64,000 nt of DNA from Ustilago trichophora (lineage: Eukaryota > Basidiomycota > Ustilaginomycetes > Ustilaginales > Ustilaginaceae), in the NCBI GenBank assembly GCA_900323505.1, contig OOIN01000001.1:248001-312000 (forward strand), in the 5' to 3' direction. The notes under the pieces were generated by a model, which was not told the DNA's origin, did not search any database, and worked only from the letters and a program-made list of their open reading frames with translations. The first letter of the stretch is position 1. The number at the start of each line of letters is the position of its first letter. This document shows, piece after piece, positions 1-10,417 of this stretch. The position numbers and the translations under genes were made by a program.

Positions 1-50
1 GGAGCGGCGAGGACGGCGGCCGCAGCCAGGATCTTTGCGAGAGGAGCCAT
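1..50 (-). CDS. N-terminus of a secreted protein (partial, runs off the window)
   Basis: Only the first 16 or so codons lie in the window. The ATG is the complement of 48-50 and the frame reads MAPLAKILAAAAVLAA, a basic residue followed by an Ala/Leu-rich hydrophobic core typical of a signal peptide. The rest of the gene is to the left of position 1, so the product cannot be named. Confidence 0.6.
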   Translation of the reverse strand, partial: MAPLAKILAAAAVLAA

Positions 51-2215
51 TTTGGATATGCCAGAAGAAAGGTGAGATGAAGACGGGACGAATGCAAGAC
101 GAGAGTAGGGATCGACAAGCAAGGAAGGATGGAAAGAAAAGGGAGGTAGGTGTTAGGTGAGCGAGAAGATGAAGATGGAGATGGTGTGAGGATCGAGTCA
201 AGTGTCGGGGTTGCTTTTTGATGGACGGCCATCGACGGTACTGCAGGATGTCGCACCACGTTCAAAAGCGGCTCTTTGGATTGCGAAATGCTCAAGATCG
301 CGAGGGCCTCGACTGCAAAAAGGGTCGTTTGGAGAGTGGAGCTGCCGTTTAACCGAGACGGCCGTTTGCTGCCAGAATCTGCATCATTTTATTTTTTATT
401 TTTTCTAAATTCGAACGAAAATCGCATGCCAAATGACCCTGTCGATCCAAAATGGAAAGGTTGAAGCCAAGAAGCACTTCACACCACGCGACGGGCTGCC
501 TCTTGTTTGCTTTGCTCATTTGCGTGGCCAAATTGCCGTTTTTGCCTTTGGAATCCCTCTTCGGTGACAGCTGCTAAGTAAATCCGGTTTGCGTTGAAGC
601 GCACCTTAGTCTAGCCCTAAGGTAACTAAGCCTCATTGTATGTGGGGATGACTTGCAGAAGAAACCAACAGAAGACCGAGTGTGGAGACAAAGGGAAAGG
701 TTTGACTGCTACTGCACTAACCTCAGGGACACCGAAGTGCGTGCGTGCGTGTGCAGGTCGCCAGAAAGCAGTTTGGAAAGCCATTTCGTTAAAGTGTGCA
801 TCCTCGAACCTCGAGCCTCGAAACACTTGTTCTCGACTGTGCTTACGTGGAGATCCGACGGACAGTGTCTCAGCCAAGAGCCATGATCCTGTCAGTTCCT
901 ACAGTACCAGAGGATACTGTAAGCTACTGCAAAGTGCTGCTCACCAGTTACAAGGTTGACGATCCGAGGCACGCTTTCTTCTGGCGAGCCTTGCTTTCAT
1001 GGCATGAACCCACAAAAACAACCACCGGCATCCATCTACTGCTGCCTTCGGCGTGGCGTACCGTCCCCACGGCATCTAACTCTTCCCCGCAGAATCTGTT
1101 CTGACCGCAGCGAGTGTTGGACTGTGAACTGTGAATCGGGGGACGTGGTGCTAGTGGTGCTGGTGCTGCTAGTGCTGCTAGTGCTGCTGCTGCTAGTTGC
1201 AAATCTCGGAGAGCGAAAAGCCGCAAATGCCTGCCTCGGTTGGGCTGGCCGAGCACATGTCAAATCGAAACAAACGGACGCGCTTCTCCGCTGTCTGAAA
1301 ATCAGCCTTGAAATTCTCAAGATGCACCTCGGCCGCTCTCACACTCGGAATGGCTGCACTCTGAATGTCTGCTCGGCCAGCCTGTGCCATTCTTTGTACT
1401 TCGCTCAGCAGACTACTGTAACGCTCAATACTGTACTTGCACTTACGGGCAGGGCCTCTTTTCACGACCTCTGTGTACCAAAAGTGTGGTTTTGGCCAGT
1501 GTAGTTCTCTCTTTACCATGACAATCTAACATCTGGCAGAAAGGGCCAATCGGGGAAAGCTCGATCTCGATCCAGATTCTCATCGATTCCAATTTCTTGC
1601 TTGACAGAGAGCCAACGCGTGGAAATTGCGAGAAGCTTCGTCTGTAAAATTCCACACTCTTTCCCGCCTTTGACCCGTGTCGTGTTCCAGAGACTTCCAT
1701 CAGCTGCTGGAAACAGCCACTCAGATCTCGACAGGGCTCGACAGGGTCCAGACAAGGCTCAAAGCCTCTTTCCAGCTCTTTCCGTCTGCATCTCTGCGCA
1801 TCCATGACCATCCTCGACCATCCTTGGGCGTCGATAATCGTCGCAAATCTTGCCGAATTCAGGGTCCAATGCGTGGCAATAACGCCTTCGGAGTTTAAGC
1901 TCCCCCTGTCAAACGCTTTCACTCCGCAGTATCGAGTTCCCTCTCCCTCTCTGTCTGTGTACGAGCGTCGTCATGCTGCGCAGTTCAAACGCTCCCTTGG
2001 ACGCTGCTCTAGGGTTCCGCAGCATCCATCGTTGATGCAGTTGATACCTATAAAGATACGCCTCCCATCCGAGATCATCATCCCTTCCCTCATCATCCAA
2101 CTCACTCACACGCAACCACTTCTCTGATTCAGGAACGCTAGCACTCAACCGGCCTATCTTGTACGCTCCCACTCTCAGCCACTCCCACATTTACCACCCC
2201 GCTTCTCAGTCAAAC
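51..2215. other. Long gene-free region between divergent genes
   Basis: About 2.2 kb with no frame that looks like a protein. It holds an imperfect GTGCTGCTA-type triplet repeat near 1149-1199, scattered TACTGTA motifs near 1413 and 1430, and a TATAAAG box at 2049-2055 that would serve the gene starting at 2216. The rest shows no structure I can interpret. Confidence 0.5.
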
Positions 2216-3547
2216 ATGGAGTTCTTCTTCCCCGCCGACGTCTTCACCGCCTACCCCCACCATCAGGGTCCCTCTGCCCGCACCACTTCGTACCGCGCTG
2301 GTCCCTCGACCAACATCTTCTCCGGATGCGGTTTTGACAGCCACCCCTTCTTCGCCGACTCGCTTGCCGATGCAATACAGCACGAGCGCGCTGCTGCCCA
2401 GGCTCGAGCCCAGGCCCAAGCTCAGCGTGCCGCCCGCGCTGAAGCCGCCCGCCGAGCAAAGGCAGCTGCAGCCCGTCGTGCAGCTGAAGAGCAGCGCCAA
2501 CAGGCACAGGCTTACCTCCAGCACATCTTTGAGGTCCAGCAGCGCGAGGCTCAGCGTAGGTTCCATCTCGAACAGCTCCGCCGCCAGCGTCAGGAGGAGC
2601 AGCGCCGACAGCAGTACGAAGAGTACCAGCGCCGCAAGGCCTATGCTATCGAGAAGGAGCGCCAGCGCATTGCAGCTGCCAAGGCTGCTGCACACGACCA
2701 GTCCAAGCAGCTCTTCCTCGCCCTCGAAGACTTGATCTTTGGTGGTCTGAACGGATTCCTCAACGCTCATCAGCAGGACGAGGATGACGATGAGGACGAA
2801 CAGGTCGAGCTTGCTCACAAGAATGCCACCCAGCACCACACTGCTCCTCAGCCTCAGACCCAGTCCATCGACGTCAAGGGTAAGGGAAAGGCCAAGGAGG
2901 ACGACAACACCGAGCACGCCATGGAGGTCGACAACAACGACGATGCTGAAGACACTGCTGCCGCCGCTGCAGCTGCTCTGATGGTCACCGACGAAGACCC
3001 TGAAGAGGTCGGACCCGTCCCCACTTCTCCCGTCACCGAGTCTGTTCCCGCTCCTGTCTCTGCTCCAGCTCCAGTAGCACCAAAGACTACCGAACAGCTC
3101 CTCTTCACCCACGCCTTCCCCTCGGCCTCAAACTTTGACAAGTCCACCGTCCGCGCCGACACCATCAACGTCTCGGTCGACGAAGCCCAGCGCAAGGTGA
3201 CCGTCTCGGGCCTTTGGAACGACCAGCCCACTGCTCCAGCCAGCCCTGCGCGAGCTGCCAGCCCCACTCCTAGCGACAGCTCTTCTCGCCGTGGTCGATC
3301 GCGCTCCCCCAAACGTGCCCGTGTTTCCGATGTTGACGAGAACGGTGACGAGATCGTCACTCCCGATGCCGACGCCGACGCTAATGATGACGACTTTGTA
3401 GAGGTCAGCTTCACACGCGCTCCTCCAGCAGAACAGCAGAAGACAGTCGAGAAGACCTTTGACCTCCCTCACGGTGCCAACATCGAAGACCTTCGTGCCG
3501 AACTCACCGATGAGGGGCTCAAGCTTTTCACCACCGTTACCGCTTAG
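2216..3547 (+). CDS. Coiled-coil protein with a C-terminal Hsp20/alpha-crystallin-like domain
   Basis: The protein has 443 residues. Residues 55-160 are Ala/Arg/Gln/Glu-rich with heptad character, predicting a long coiled coil. Residues 185-290 are acidic and low-complexity. The C-terminus resembles a small-heat-shock-protein fold: a strand pair at about 312-336 (TINVSVDEAQRKVTVSGLW), then at 394-440 FDLPHGANIEDLRAEL and GLKLF, like the end of alpha-crystallin domains. A basic Ser/Arg stretch with a nuclear-localisation look (RGRSRSPKRARV, about 360-370) is inserted between them. The ATG at 2216 (caaacATGg) is the first in frame; the upstream frame opens only at TTG. A chaperone role is inferred from the fold alone. 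Confidence 0.75.
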   Translation: MEFFFPADVFTAYPHHQGPSARTTSYRAGPSTNIFSGCGFDSHPFFADSLADAIQHERAAAQARAQAQAQRAARAEAARRAKAAAARRAAEEQRQQAQAYLQHIFEVQQREAQRRFHLEQLRRQRQEEQRRQQYEEYQRRKAYAIEKERQRIAAAKAAAHDQSKQLFLALEDLIFGGLNGFLNAHQQDEDDDEDEQVELAHKNATQHHTAPQPQTQSIDVKGKGKAKEDDNTEHAMEVDNNDDAEDTAAAAAAALMVTDEDPEEVGPVPTSPVTESVPAPVSAPAPVAPKTTEQLLFTHAFPSASNFDKSTVRADTINVSVDEAQRKVTVSGLWNDQPTAPASPARAASPTPSDSSSRRGRSRSPKRARVSDVDENGDEIVTPDADADANDDDFVEVSFTRAPPAEQQKTVEKTFDLPHGANIEDLRAELTDEGLKLFTTVTA

Positions 3548-3976
3548 ACACCTCTTCTGCAGTACATAGTTTCTCCTATTCGCATTGCTTCGTTGCTTCA
3601 ATCTCATACCATTGCATTGCATCACTGTAAAAGATAAACATACATACATACATAGCAATCAGTTTCGCATTTGACCCGCAACTTTTAAAGCTGTCTGATC
3701 CCTGTCTGTGATTCTGGCCTTTCGATTATCTGACCTGATGGTCAAGGAAAATGGACAACCTACTGAGATTTTATTTAAATATTTTGAAAAAAAGGAAAGC
3801 AAAAAAAGTGGCACATGAAATGCACCCTTGAAAAAGTCGGCTTTGCATTTCTTCCTTTTCTCCGAACTCGATTCGCCACAGACCAACACTTTCTTCCTCT
3901 TGACTCCACACCATCATCTCGACCATCAAACCCCCTACACGAGAGCCATTCGGCTTGAAACGGCCCAGAGTACGAG
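3548..3976. other. Intergenic region with an ACAT microsatellite
   Basis: This holds the 3' region of the Hsp20-like gene, with a short ACAT repeat near 3638-3654, and the AT-rich promoter of the HECT ligase gene. No gene is visible. Confidence 0.4.
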
Positions 3977-6900
3977 ATGGAAGCCAACAAGGAGGCCTCA
4001 CGACCTGTGTGGGCTGCCAAGAAGAGTTGGACAACCCCATCTTCTACCTCCACCTCTTCTTCCTCCACAGCATCTTCCTCTCGAGATCCGACACCTTCGG
4101 CGTCATCAGCATTCCCGCCTCTTTCCTCACCTCAGGCCCGACGTCCTTCCTCTCGCTCCAATTCTACTTCCTCCTATCCTTCTCCCTCTCCGTCCTCCTC
4201 TCTTATCTCGCAAACATCTTTCAACCCCTACCCGACTCGTCGACAGGAACTCGCCCAGCGCGCAGCAACCCACAGCACGCGCAAACGATCCCACATCACC
4301 CGCTCCGACCCTTCCACCTCTCGCATCCACTCCATCTTCGACTACGATCACGATGATGATGCTCTCATGCACGATGTCTCTGACGACAACGATGAAGGAG
4401 AAGTGTCTTCCCGCGGCGCGACTATGTCCTCCATCGTCTTTCGAGACCTTTCTGCATCGACATCGACGAGTCGATCAGCTTCGCCGTGGCAGCAGCAAGG
4501 AGGGATGAGTGCGGGGCTGGCCATGTTCGCCACGACAACCTTCGGAGGGGAGCCGCTCAGAGTGCTCGCGAATGTGGATGAGGAGCTGGGGGCGGCACAT
4601 ATGGGACCGAGGATTTACAAGAGGCATAATCAGAAGCACGTTAGGAATAGGGTTCGGGCCAAGATCGATGCGACACATATTGCAAGCAGCACCGTTTCTC
4701 CGAAACAGGAAAAGAAGGACGATGTCGACGGTCGGACGCTGGGTGCGATTACTGCAGAGTTGACGTTGGAGGAGAAGGAGAGATTACGGAATGTAGATTT
4801 GCAGAAGCTGGTGGACGAGTGTAGAAGGTATCACAATCTTTCTGCTGTACAGAGCAGGATTGCTTCGAGCGATATGATGGACTCAAGCATGGACAGCACT
4901 CCAACAACGGCGCTGCTAGCAGCGATACGAATACGAATCACAGATCTTCGACCTTGGTCTTCAATGAACCTCGAACGTGTCATTTCGGACGATCTCCTCC
5001 CCGTTGACCTGCAACAACCTCCCATCGACTTTTCCGTCCTACCTGCACCCCTCCTCGCTCAAGTGCGCCAATCTGTTGTGCAAGCACTCACCGAGCTCGT
5101 TCACACGGATGTGGAAATGACCCGCAGCGACCTGGTCTCAACACTGGCTTCCTTGCTCTCGTTGCGTCCTCTGCGACCGACCAGCGTCGTGGATCCAGAT
5201 CTCAAGCCGGCAGTGCAGACCACGTTTCTTCACCTCCTCGACACCTTCAACCGCCTCCTCAACCCTTCGGAGCTCCTATCCTCCGTCCTGACCCATCACG
5301 ACCAACACACTGACGATTCCCTCCTGACCGACCTGGTTGGCGAACTAGTCGGCCTCTGTGGCCAACAAATGTCATCCAATCCAACGATCCTCACCGAAAC
5401 TCAAGACCGCACCCTCGTCACCGTATCATCATTCCTCTCTCTGTGCTTTGCCCACAACGCCACCCGTCCAGCCGCCTCACGACTCCCCGTCCACGCCTTC
5501 TACTGCACAGTCCTTGACCTGGCCCCCTTCCTCGAGCACTTTGTCCACTTTGCTGCCACCTTCGCACGCCCATCAGCAACGCCAGCATTGGGGATGGCAG
5601 AGTTCAACATCTGTCGATCTCCATTTCTGCTCTCGCTCGGGGCGAAAGTACGCATCTTGCAGCTGGAGAACGAGGTTCGACTTGCAAAAGTCTCCTCTCG
5701 CGAGACTTTTTCGCCGCAACGGTTTGGCGTGGAAGGCTCGAACGATGCGGAGCTGGTCGTACTTCCGACGAGTCTCAATTTGAAGATCGAGCGAGAGAAT
5801 GCTTGGGAGCAGAGCAAAGCGCTGTTCTTGCAATGGCTCGAGTCAGGTGCGCCGGTACGTGGGCTGCGAGTCGAATTTGTGGGTGAGCAAGCTGCTGATG
5901 GAGGAGGACCGGCTAGGGAGTGGTTTGCTACCGTCGCATCTACCTGGTTTGACCCTCGCAGTGTCATCACCTCTCACGGCTGGTTCCAGGGCTCCAATTC
6001 TGACGAAAAAAAAGCAGAAGAGACAGCAGCCTTCCTCGGCCTTCTTCTGGCCTGCGCCGCTTTGCATACCACCAAACTCGCCCTCCCCTTCACCTTGCCC
6101 TCGGCGGCATTCAAGATCGCCACCTGTCCCAACTTGGACACCATCGCACTCACCCCCGTGGACTTGGAATTCGCCGACACAGCCTTGGCTAGGTCGCTCC
6201 AAGCCGTGTTGGACTGGAGCCCTCCTCTTCCACGTGGCCAGGAGGGGGAAGAGGATGTGGAAAAGCAGTTTGATTCAACATTCTCTCTCACGTGGAGTAC
6301 CAGTATCGCCAGTGGCGAAGCGGGAGAGGTCAAGACGATAGATTTGGTGCCCGGTGGTCGGCATAGAAGTGTCAAGTTTGTAGAGAGGAACGAGTTTGTT
6401 TCGAAGCTGGTCTGGCGTGTGCTCGTTGGGTCGGTGCGAGGGCAGGTGTCGGCGTTTAGAGACGCCTGGCAATCTGTCTTCCCTTCAGGCTGGCTTCACA
6501 CGGGAGAGGAGAGGAAGGGGCCAGAGTCGGCAACCGAGATCCTCAGCAGGGGAGGCTTGGCGATATCCCTGTTTAGCCTAGACGAGGTTGGACAGGCGAT
6601 TCTTTCCCTTCCCTCTTCCGATTCTACGACGCTGTCCGCACCTCTGGACATAGCAGATATCAAGGGGGCGACAGAGACCGTCATCCCCACCTCTCACACT
6701 GCATGGGATGGTGCGGTGGTGTCGTGGTTCTGGGACCTCTGGTCAAATCTATCCGCCTTACACCAGCGTCGATTGCTAGCATTCATCACGGGAGCAGAAG
6801 ATCTCCCCGCCACAGGAGCTCGAGGAATCGGACTGAGAATCCATCTCGTCCCCACCGACTTGGAGAACGACGATGCGCGATCCTGGCCTCTACCTTGGTC

Positions 6901-7009
6901 TTCGACCTGCACAACCACGCTCTTCCTGCCGACGTATCCGAACGAAGCGCTGCTGGAACAGAAGGTTAGGATTGCCATTGAGCACTATCAGGGGTTCGGT
7001 CTGCGCTAA
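3977..7009 (+). CDS. HECT-type E3 ubiquitin ligase (Hul4-like)
   Basis: The product (1010 residues) would accept ubiquitin from an E2 on a cysteine and pass it to substrates. The N-terminal 200 residues are Ser/Pro-rich and probably disordered. The HECT domain starts near residue 630 with the signature LRVEFVGEQAADGGGPAREW. It ends with SSTCTTTLFLPTYPN, where Cys978 is at the expected catalytic position 32 residues before the C-terminus, and IAIEHYQGFGLR matches the usual HECT tail. The size and the lack of WW or C2 domains point to the Hul4/HECTD2 group rather than Rsp5, but that subfamily call is inference. Single exon, ATG in cgagATGg context. Confidence 0.85.
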   Translation: MEANKEASRPVWAAKKSWTTPSSTSTSSSSTASSSRDPTPSASSAFPPLSSPQARRPSSRSNSTSSYPSPSPSSSLISQTSFNPYPTRRQELAQRAATHSTRKRSHITRSDPSTSRIHSIFDYDHDDDALMHDVSDDNDEGEVSSRGATMSSIVFRDLSASTSTSRSASPWQQQGGMSAGLAMFATTTFGGEPLRVLANVDEELGAAHMGPRIYKRHNQKHVRNRVRAKIDATHIASSTVSPKQEKKDDVDGRTLGAITAELTLEEKERLRNVDLQKLVDECRRYHNLSAVQSRIASSDMMDSSMDSTPTTALLAAIRIRITDLRPWSSMNLERVISDDLLPVDLQQPPIDFSVLPAPLLAQVRQSVVQALTELVHTDVEMTRSDLVSTLASLLSLRPLRPTSVVDPDLKPAVQTTFLHLLDTFNRLLNPSELLSSVLTHHDQHTDDSLLTDLVGELVGLCGQQMSSNPTILTETQDRTLVTVSSFLSLCFAHNATRPAASRLPVHAFYCTVLDLAPFLEHFVHFAATFARPSATPALGMAEFNICRSPFLLSLGAKVRILQLENEVRLAKVSSRETFSPQRFGVEGSNDAELVVLPTSLNLKIERENAWEQSKALFLQWLESGAPVRGLRVEFVGEQAADGGGPAREWFATVASTWFDPRSVITSHGWFQGSNSDEKKAEETAAFLGLLLACAALHTTKLALPFTLPSAAFKIATCPNLDTIALTPVDLEFADTALARSLQAVLDWSPPLPRGQEGEEDVEKQFDSTFSLTWSTSIASGEAGEVKTIDLVPGGRHRSVKFVERNEFVSKLVWRVLVGSVRGQVSAFRDAWQSVFPSGWLHTGEERKGPESATEILSRGGLAISLFSLDEVGQAILSLPSSDSTTLSAPLDIADIKGATETVIPTSHTAWDGAVVSWFWDLWSNLSALHQRRLLAFITGAEDLPATGARGIGLRIHLVPTDLENDDARSWPLPWSSTCTTTLFLPTYPNEALLEQKVRIAIEHYQGFGLR

Positions 7010-7126
7010 ATCCAGCTCAAACCCGGGCAAGTGAAGTCGGTGTAATGCTATTTGTCCAAAGAAGAGGTGCCCATTTCGCGAGAGACAAAGTCTACAGGCG
7101 CGCGAGAGTCTATATGTCGGAAATGT

Positions 7127-8661
7127 TCACTTGCGAGCTTGTGCGACGAGCCAATCGCCCTATTTGCACGACAAATCGAAAGAGAACGTGTGTCAAAGCG
7201 TCAGCATTCAGCAGAACAAAACCAAAATCCCCGTCCCAAGGTATGATGACAAGAACTTACAATCTCGGTAAGCACCGCACGAGTCTTTTCCGTATCCTCT
7301 TCAGACATTCCTTCTACATGCTTCATCATGACTAGAATTCGTATCAGCACCGTTACCAGAAGCAAAAGTGTTTGTCAGCTTTTCTCTCTCTCCCTCTCCC
7401 TCTCTCTATATTCACTATCCGTAGTAAAGGTTGTGGCGGGAGACTTACCATGTTCGTAACCGGGCCAAATTTTGATACTCTTCTCGTCATCCTTGGTTCC
7501 GACCTTTTTAAAGAACTCTTTGCTGCCATTTGGATCGGTGACCCGATCGTTGGCGCCGTGGTGAATGGTCAGTGGGCAAGTGATGAGGTGCGCTTTGGAG
7601 GCAAGATCGTCGATGCCGTCCAGAATGGCCAAACCGGTACTGATGCGTACTTTGCCCTTGTAGGTCAAGGGATCTTTGTTGAATTCGTCTTCTACGCGCG
7701 GGTCGTCGGATACGTTTCCCTTGATGGCGCTTGCGAGGGGTAGTCGACCGGCGAAGAAGCGCAGGACGTGGGCGACGTACTCGATCACTTTGCTCGGTCG
7801 GGATTGTGACGAGATGGTGATCATGGGTGCTGCTACCGCTACACCTGACAATGAGGGTCGATAGGGGGCTGGTTTTCCGGGGAGAACTGCAGATCCGTTC
7901 TCACCGTTTCTCTCGGGATGATGATGTGCCAGCGGAGTGCGTTCATGCGCATTTAGCGCTTCTTCGACCAATTCCTCATCCGTCGTTGTTTTGGCTTGCT
8001 CGCTGGGCACCTGTTTCAAGCTCAAATCCGGCCCGCCATCCTCTCCCTGCTTCAAGGGCGGATACAACGCTGCGTAGTAAAGCACCGTAAATGCCCCCAT
8101 AGAATGTCCCTCTGCAAACAGTTTCCTCTCCCTCGCCGCTTTGGCCAACAATCCACTCTCCTCATCCCAAGTCCTAACGTCCATGACCACAGCATGCATC
8201 GCACGCGCGTTGATCTTCATACTCGGTAGATAGCCGTGCAGACCTGTGCTCCTGCCGAAACTGGGCAGGTCGATGGCGATGATTCGGAAGCCACGCTTCA
8301 TGAAATGCAGTGCGTGAGGGGCGAGTTTTCCGGCATAGTCGTTGATTCCGTGTGCCATGACAATGTCCGAGTGGAGCTGTTCGGATTCGAGAGCGGCAGG
8401 ACAGGTCCAGATGTAGTAGGTCACCCAGGACCATTTTTCTTTGTCCCACGAACCGGATTCGAGCAGCGAGTGGGAAGGGATGAGAACTCGTCGTCGGATG
8501 GCAGATACCTCAGGGTTGGAGTAGATGAGGCGATGCTCAGCTCGAGAGTAGGGGATCGCGGTGCGGCCGAATGTGGGATCGCCGCCTCCTGGAGTGAGCA
8601 GGTTGAGATGGCATAGTAAAGGCTCGGTGATTACCTGGTGGGCGATCTTTAGGTATTCCAT
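7127..8661 (-). CDS. Monoacylglycerol-lipase-like alpha/beta hydrolase, three exons
   Basis: A serine hydrolase of the monoglyceride lipase/lysophospholipase family, 438 residues after splicing. Exon 1 is 8661-7449, exon 2 is 7331-7261, exon 3 is 7159-7127; both introns have GTAAGT donors and TAG acceptors. The oxyanion region is MAHGINDY, the nucleophile elbow GHSMG (Ser187), the acid GANDRVTDP (Asp372) and the base GYEHVMM (His404). The first intron splits the codon after this His, so reading through it destroys the motif. The last exon supplies GDWLVAQARK. A long insertion after the nucleophile (about residues 205-290) may form an enlarged lid. The start is the ATG giving MEYLKIAHQV; upstream sequence in frame looks non-coding. 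Confidence 0.85.
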
Positions 8662-8936
8662 CTTTGGCAAAGTTGATCTACCGGGACGCAGGGAAGGCTG
8701 ATGATGATAAAGAAGAGATGGTGGATGGAAGAGAAAGTGGGGAGCAAAGAAAGCAAAGGTGTGGATAGCAGCACCGGGGCGATCATTCCGAAACACACAC
8801 TTCATACGCATACAGGGTCTTGCCTGACACATGAAAGCGCTTGGGTCCCACGATCCTCGTTGTCCTTGGAAACGACATTTCTGTATGCGTTTCAAGAAGG
8901 AACGCATCCGACTGCGTCGCACAAGCATCTCAGCGT

Positions 8937-8980
<44 letters not shown>

Positions 8981-9204
8981 ATTTTTTCCGCCCATGCCTC
9001 CACTTGCTGTTGCTGAATGCTTTTTCCGAAAGAAATTCGCTCAAAGTGTTAGGGTGATGTATGCAACAAGCTTTAATTAAGGGACTTTGCCTCCGTGATG
9101 ACAGATTTTTGCATGTCAAAGGGCCGCTTGGACCTTCATCAACGTCCATCTCGTCGTTCCATCCTCTTCTTCCCACCAACACCACCTACGAGAACAGCGC
9201 GACC
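8662..9204. other. Divergent promoter region with a long poly-T tract
   Basis: This region separates the lipase gene and the ribosome recycling factor gene. It contains 29 consecutive T at 8939-8967 followed by TTTA repeats. An in-frame ATG at 9061 precedes the chosen start of the downstream gene; it would add 48 residues that do not look like protein. Confidence 0.5.
8939..8967 (+). repeat. Poly-T homopolymer, 29 bases
   Basis: An uninterrupted run of 29 T, followed by AATTTATTTATTTA. In fungal promoters such tracts exclude nucleosomes; here it lies between two divergent genes. Confidence 0.9.
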
Positions 9205-10188
9205 ATGGCAACCCCTCAACGAGCCGCGAGAGGCCTCCTTCTGGCACTGCGGACATCCACCCGCACCGCAGGCACCGCATCCTCGTCGATTAGGATGGCC
9301 TCCACTGCCATCCTCACCCGCAACAACAATTGCACCTTTGCACCTTCTGCCACACCCACTTTGACGCTCGAGCAGCGACGATGCAAATCCAAACGATCTT
9401 CCGCACAGTACATCGATCCCGATGCAGCTCTCGACGACGATGTGCCCGTAATGAAGACCAAGGGCAAAGGGTCGAAAGCCAACCGTGGCTCTCAATCCAC
9501 CTCGAAAGGAGCTCGTTCCAAAAGGGGCGATGCTGAACAACCCGATGCTTCCGAGTACAAGACTTCGACTCGCAATCAAGATCTTCCCGATGAGGCATTC
9601 GACTTTGCCGCCATCTCGTCGCACATGTCTCGGGCCGTAGAACGATGTCGCACCACCACGTCGACTCTGGTGGGTAGTTTTGGACGCGCAGACCCAGCCC
9701 TGCTTGACTCTGTCAAGGTCGAATATCCCGGTACCGGGTCTGCAGGGAAATCTCTGCATCCTCTACGGGAATTCGCCACCGTCGGAGTCAGAGACGGTGC
9801 CCTGATGGTGACAGCATTCGACCCAGAGATGGTCAAACACATCGAACGAGCCATCTACTCGTCCAATCTCAATCTCACCCCGCAAACCCAAGCAAACCAA
9901 AACCCAGGAGACGAGAATCTCATCCGTGTCGCAGTACCCCAACCCACAACGGAATCCAGACAGGCCATGGTCAAAGACCTCACCCGCATCTGCGAAAATG
10001 CCAGGGTCAGCATCAGAGACGCCAGGCACAAGGCGCAGAAGCAGATCAAGTCGGATATCGACCGAAAAGTGGTGGGCAAGAGCGAAGGTGAAAAGGAGAG
10101 TAAAAAGGTCGAGACAGAGACGAAAAAGTTTACCACGCAGGTGGATCAATTGTTTGACAAGATGAAGGCCACCTTGCTCGCCGCTTAG
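9205..10188 (+). CDS. RRF1: Mitochondrial ribosome recycling factor
   Basis: The protein (327 residues) would split post-termination mitochondrial ribosomes together with mtEF-G. The N-terminus MATPQRAARGLLLALRTSTR is basic, Ser/Thr-rich and free of acidic residues, like a mitochondrial presequence. The RRF fold occupies about residues 130-327, with the family features VKVEYPG, a middle segment ending IERAIYSSNLNL, IRVAVPQPTTESRQAMVKDL and a long C-terminal helix (ARVSIRDARHKAQKQIKSD). A Lys/Ser-rich linker between presequence and fold is longer than usual. The ATG at 9205 is chosen because it begins the presequence and has good context (gaccATGg). Confidence 0.85.
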   Translation: MATPQRAARGLLLALRTSTRTAGTASSSIRMASTAILTRNNNCTFAPSATPTLTLEQRRCKSKRSSAQYIDPDAALDDDVPVMKTKGKGSKANRGSQSTSKGARSKRGDAEQPDASEYKTSTRNQDLPDEAFDFAAISSHMSRAVERCRTTTSTLVGSFGRADPALLDSVKVEYPGTGSAGKSLHPLREFATVGVRDGALMVTAFDPEMVKHIERAIYSSNLNLTPQTQANQNPGDENLIRVAVPQPTTESRQAMVKDLTRICENARVSIRDARHKAQKQIKSDIDRKVVGKSEGEKESKKVETETKKFTTQVDQLFDKMKATLLAA

Positions 10189-10417
10189 ACACCCATTCCA
10201 ATCCAAGTTTCGTGAGATTATCTCAAGTGCAACATCGGAAGCGAAGGATTCCTTTGGATTGTGGTTTCATTGCTTGTGAGAATTCGTACAGCGTATGTGT
10301 GTCTACATGGACACGTGGAATGTTGACTACGACCAGTCAAGTTGAAGAGCTGCTGTTTATTCTGCAGCTGTCATCTACCGAAGCTCTCGCGCGTCCATTC
10401 TTGCTATCTACGCTCTA

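Noticed and set aside
2210..3112. A 300-residue open frame on the - strand
   Set aside because: It is antisense to the coiled-coil/Hsp20-like gene and is a by-product of its GC-rich codon use; the Leu/Val-rich translation has no family features.
9061..9204. An upstream in-frame ATG extending the ribosome recycling factor by 48 residues
   Set aside because: The extension would hide the clear mitochondrial presequence that begins at 9205.
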